From positions 1-6,556 of the forward strand of contig CALAKE010000532.1 of assembly GCA_937922775.1 (NCBI GenBank): 6,556 nucleotides of DNA, written 5' to 3'. Position 1 is the first letter of the stretch. Every line of letters begins with the position of its first letter. Source of the stretch: an uncultured bacterium. GTDB lineage: Bacteria; Acidobacteriota; UBA890. A program made the position numbers and the translations under genes. A model generated the notes under the pieces. It saw only the letters and a program-made list of their open reading frames with translations, made no database searches and was not told the origin of the DNA. Shown piece after piece: positions 5,132-6,556 of the stretch.

Positions 5132-5137
5132 ACCAGT

Positions 5138-5746
5138 TTGCAGGAAGGTATGGCTAGCCGGATGCAGCAGTTGTCCTTCCGGACGCATCTGATCCGCCTC
5201 TGGAAGTCGAGGTATGCGGCCTGGGTACGGCATGCCAGGCAAGGGACTGCTTCGAAGGCCGATGCCGAGGATGCCGTTCAGGCTGCAGCGCGCGATTGCC
5301 TGCAGGTTGATCCCGAGGTCAAAGATCAAAAGCATGCCAATGCGTACATGTACGTCGCCATCCGGTCAAAGGCTCGACCGCGTAGACGACGGAGTAATCC
5401 TGGTGGGGCAGCGGGAACGATACCTTGGGTGCGCAGGAAACCAGTTGAGCCCTCAGCCCCGTCCCCGCTCGATATCGCACTCCGAGCAGAGGGAGATGAA
5501 GAGGACCGGAGGCTGCGCGAGCTCGCCAAGCGGGCTCTGGAGAAGCTCGATCCGGAACTGAGAGAGGCTGTTGACTTGGTAGTGCTCAGGGAGCCGAAGC
5601 TGCCGCTCAGAGCTGTTGCCAAGATCCAAGGGGTCTCGGTGAGCACTGTGCACAGACGGGTCCAGAGAGCTCTAGATTCTCTTCGGAATATCGATATGGC
5701 CATCGGCGGCTCCCCGGCGGAAAACAATGATGACGACACAGGATGA
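5138..5746 (+). CDS. ECF-type RNA polymerase sigma factor
   Basis: This 202-residue protein has the two-domain layout of extracytoplasmic-function sigma factors. A region-2-like part covers residues 18-85, with LIRLWKSRYAAWVRHARQG, then DAEDAVQAAARDCL (matching the DAEDAVQEAF-type core-binding motif) and NAYMYVAIRSKARPRRRR. A Pro/Gly-rich linker of about 45 residues follows. Region 4 (about 125-185) has LDPELREAVDLVVLREPKLPLRAVAKIQGVSVSTVHRRVQRALDSLR, containing the AVAKIQGVSVSTVHRRVQRA helix-turn-helix. I infer that it redirects RNA polymerase to envelope-related promoters. It overlaps the next gene, a ZAS-type anti-sigma candidate, by 20 nt, the usual arrangement of such pairs. The start could be TTG 5138, ATG 5150 or ATG 5162; all leave the domains intact. 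Region 2 is divergent and the linker long, so the ECF group is unclear. Its likely targets, its own promoter and the divergent peptide operon, are a guess. Confidence 0.82.
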   Translation: MQEGMASRMQQLSFRTHLIRLWKSRYAAWVRHARQGTASKADAEDAVQAAARDCLQVDPEVKDQKHANAYMYVAIRSKARPRRRRSNPGGAAGTIPWVRRKPVEPSAPSPLDIALRAEGDEEDRRLRELAKRALEKLDPELREAVDLVVLREPKLPLRAVAKIQGVSVSTVHRRVQRALDSLRNIDMAIGGSPAENNDDDTG

Positions 5747-6476
5747 GCACCCCAACATCGAGGAATCTGTAGATTGGGCTCGTGGCCTGCTCTCGCGTAG
5801 ACGCCACAAAGAGATCCGGCGTCACTGTGAAACGTGCCCAACCTGCAACATGCGCTTGGCGAAGATCCTCATCATCAGAACAGACGATCGTCGCCGGATG
5901 AGAAGGCGGGCAAAGCGCCGGCTGCAGCTCCAGATGGCCGCGGCTGTTCTGCTCATCATGGGTGCAGGTGCGGTCCTTCTCGCGAGCGGCTATATCTCGG
6001 ACCCGGCCTCAGATCTCGCTGCACTGGCAACGACGGAGACTATTCCGCAGTCACATGTCGGCCTCAGGTTTCGCCTTGCTGCCCCCGCCTCGCCGGGTGG
6101 ATACGAGTCCGAGTTCAGAGCAGGAATGGAGGCTCTGGTTCGGGAAGACTACAGCGATGGCATAGCGATCCTCGAGAGCCTCCACGCGGCTCATCCGTCC
6201 GAGACCGAGATTTCCACCTATCTGGGAGTTGCGCTCTACTTGTCCGGTGATGATTCTGATCGCGCGAAAGCCCTTCTCGCCCAGGGAGGCTCGCATATGC
6301 AGGGCAGGGTCCGCCGGACGGCGACCTGGTACTTGGCCAACTCCTGCCTCAGATCTGGTGACGTTGAATCAGCCGTTCAACTTCTGAAGAGCATAGATTC
6401 CGAAGATACCGATGCCCGCTACACCCGATATGCTGCAGAGTTGCTCCGACGGATTCGCGGCGTCAGAACGAAATAG
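5727..6476 (+). CDS. Zinc-finger anti-sigma-like protein with one membrane helix and periplasmic TPR domain
   Basis: This 249-residue protein is the likely partner of the sigma factor. Near the N-terminus, HCETCPTC (residues 33-40) fits the ZAS pattern H-x3-C-x2-C (His33, Cys37, Cys40) with an additional Cys34. A very basic stretch (51-65) precedes one membrane helix (about 70-90, MAAAVLLIMGAGAVLLASGYI), giving an N-in, C-out topology. From about 125 to 245 the periplasmic part is helical and TPR-like: FRAGMEALVREDYSDGIAILESL, then TYLGVALYLSGDDSDRAKALLAQ, then TWYLANSCLRSGDVESAVQLLKSI. The inferred action is that the cytoplasmic finger holds the sigma factor while the TPR domain senses or binds an envelope protein or peptide. 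The first of two tandem ATGs (5727, 5730) overlaps the sigma gene by 20 nt. TPR sensors on ZAS proteins are less usual than plain anti-sigma domains; the TPR call is by pattern. Confidence 0.8.
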   Translation: MMTTQDEHPNIEESVDWARGLLSRRRHKEIRRHCETCPTCNMRLAKILIIRTDDRRRMRRRAKRRLQLQMAAAVLLIMGAGAVLLASGYISDPASDLAALATTETIPQSHVGLRFRLAAPASPGGYESEFRAGMEALVREDYSDGIAILESLHAAHPSETEISTYLGVALYLSGDDSDRAKALLAQGGSHMQGRVRRTATWYLANSCLRSGDVESAVQLLKSIDSEDTDARYTRYAAELLRRIRGVRTK

Positions 6477-6540
6477 GACCGGAAGCCCCGTTTGTTCCCC
6501 GGCTCCTCATCGGTAGAGGTCGGCACTTCCGCCGCCTGCC

Positions 6541-6556
6541 GAGAGGAGCCCATGAT
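6541..6556 (+). CDS. Start of a further gene with ribosome site (3' partial, cut by window end)
   Basis: GAGAGGAG (6541-6548) lies 3 nt before an ATG at 6552-6554, which is followed by only two more bases. The spacing and site look like a real gene start 75 nt after the anti-sigma-like gene on the same strand, possibly a third member of that operon. Nothing can be said about the product. Confidence 0.45.

Larger units (their letters stand above)
4794..5137. other. Divergent intergenic region, no gene, dense in inverted repeats
   Basis: These 344 bases separate the start codons of the Cys-rich peptide gene (minus) and the sigma factor gene (plus). I find no convincing coding frame, tRNA or rRNA. 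The promoters of both units should lie here, but I cannot place -35/-10 boxes with confidence. It holds a 12-bp palindrome at 4844-4855, two adjacent hairpins at 4931-4986, a 10-bp direct repeat (4881 and 4970), an AT-rich near-palindrome at 5047-5068, and an inverted CCCCTATA motif pair at 5015-5028 and 5118-5131. The right part (about 5040-5125) is clearly more AT-rich than its surroundings, as expected for promoter or operator DNA. Confidence 0.7.

Noticed and set aside
4794..5137. CRISPR array, tRNA or phage attachment site in the structured gap
   Set aside because: Repeats are only two-copy and short, no cloverleaf can be folded by eye, and no integrase gene is near.
5326..5841. 171-codon minus-strand ORF opposite the sigma factor gene
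   Set aside because: It is antisense to a recognisable sigma factor. Its Ser/Arg-rich shadow composition shows no domain.
5834..6250. 138-codon plus-strand ORF in another frame of the anti-sigma-like gene
   Set aside because: The main frame has a ZAS finger, membrane helix and TPR pattern. This one has no ribosome site or domain.

Overview
The window looks like chromosomal DNA from a GC-rich Gram-negative bacterium. The signs are a lipobox-type lipoprotein, a membrane-anchored thioredoxin-fold protein, an ECF-type sigma factor and clear Shine-Dalgarno sites. I cannot name the phylum from sequence alone. Several GC-rich, propeller-rich groups (for example Acidobacteriota or Gemmatimonadota) would fit, but that is a guess.

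Layout. (1) 1-2151, plus strand: the end of iorA and all of iorB, the two subunits of indolepyruvate:ferredoxin oxidoreductase, one nucleotide apart. (2) 2152-2250: a short convergent gap with a strong bidirectional stem-loop. (3) 2251-4793, minus strand, read right to left: a small exported Cys-rich peptide, a six-bladed beta-propeller lipoprotein, an N-terminally anchored thioredoxin-like protein with CxC in place of CxxC, and a broken C-terminal remnant of a second beta-propeller protein. (4) 4794-5137: a 344-base divergent gap with no gene but unusually dense in palindromes and inverted repeats. (5) 5138-6476, plus strand: an ECF-like sigma factor overlapping by 20 nt with a zinc-finger, membrane-spanning, TPR-containing putative anti-sigma factor. 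(6) 6552 onward: the start codon of a further plus-strand gene, cut by the window end.

How it may work together. iorAB is ordinary metabolism: ferredoxin-linked oxidative decarboxylation of aryl pyruvates from amino acids. The rest looks like an accessory envelope locus. The minus-strand set has the logic of a secreted, disulfide-rich peptide made with a cell-surface propeller and a membrane-bound redox protein. The divergent sigma/anti-sigma pair is a plausible regulator, because both units share the structured intergenic region. The peptide-propeller-thioredoxin linkage and its control by the sigma factor are inferences from gene order; neither is shown by the sequence.
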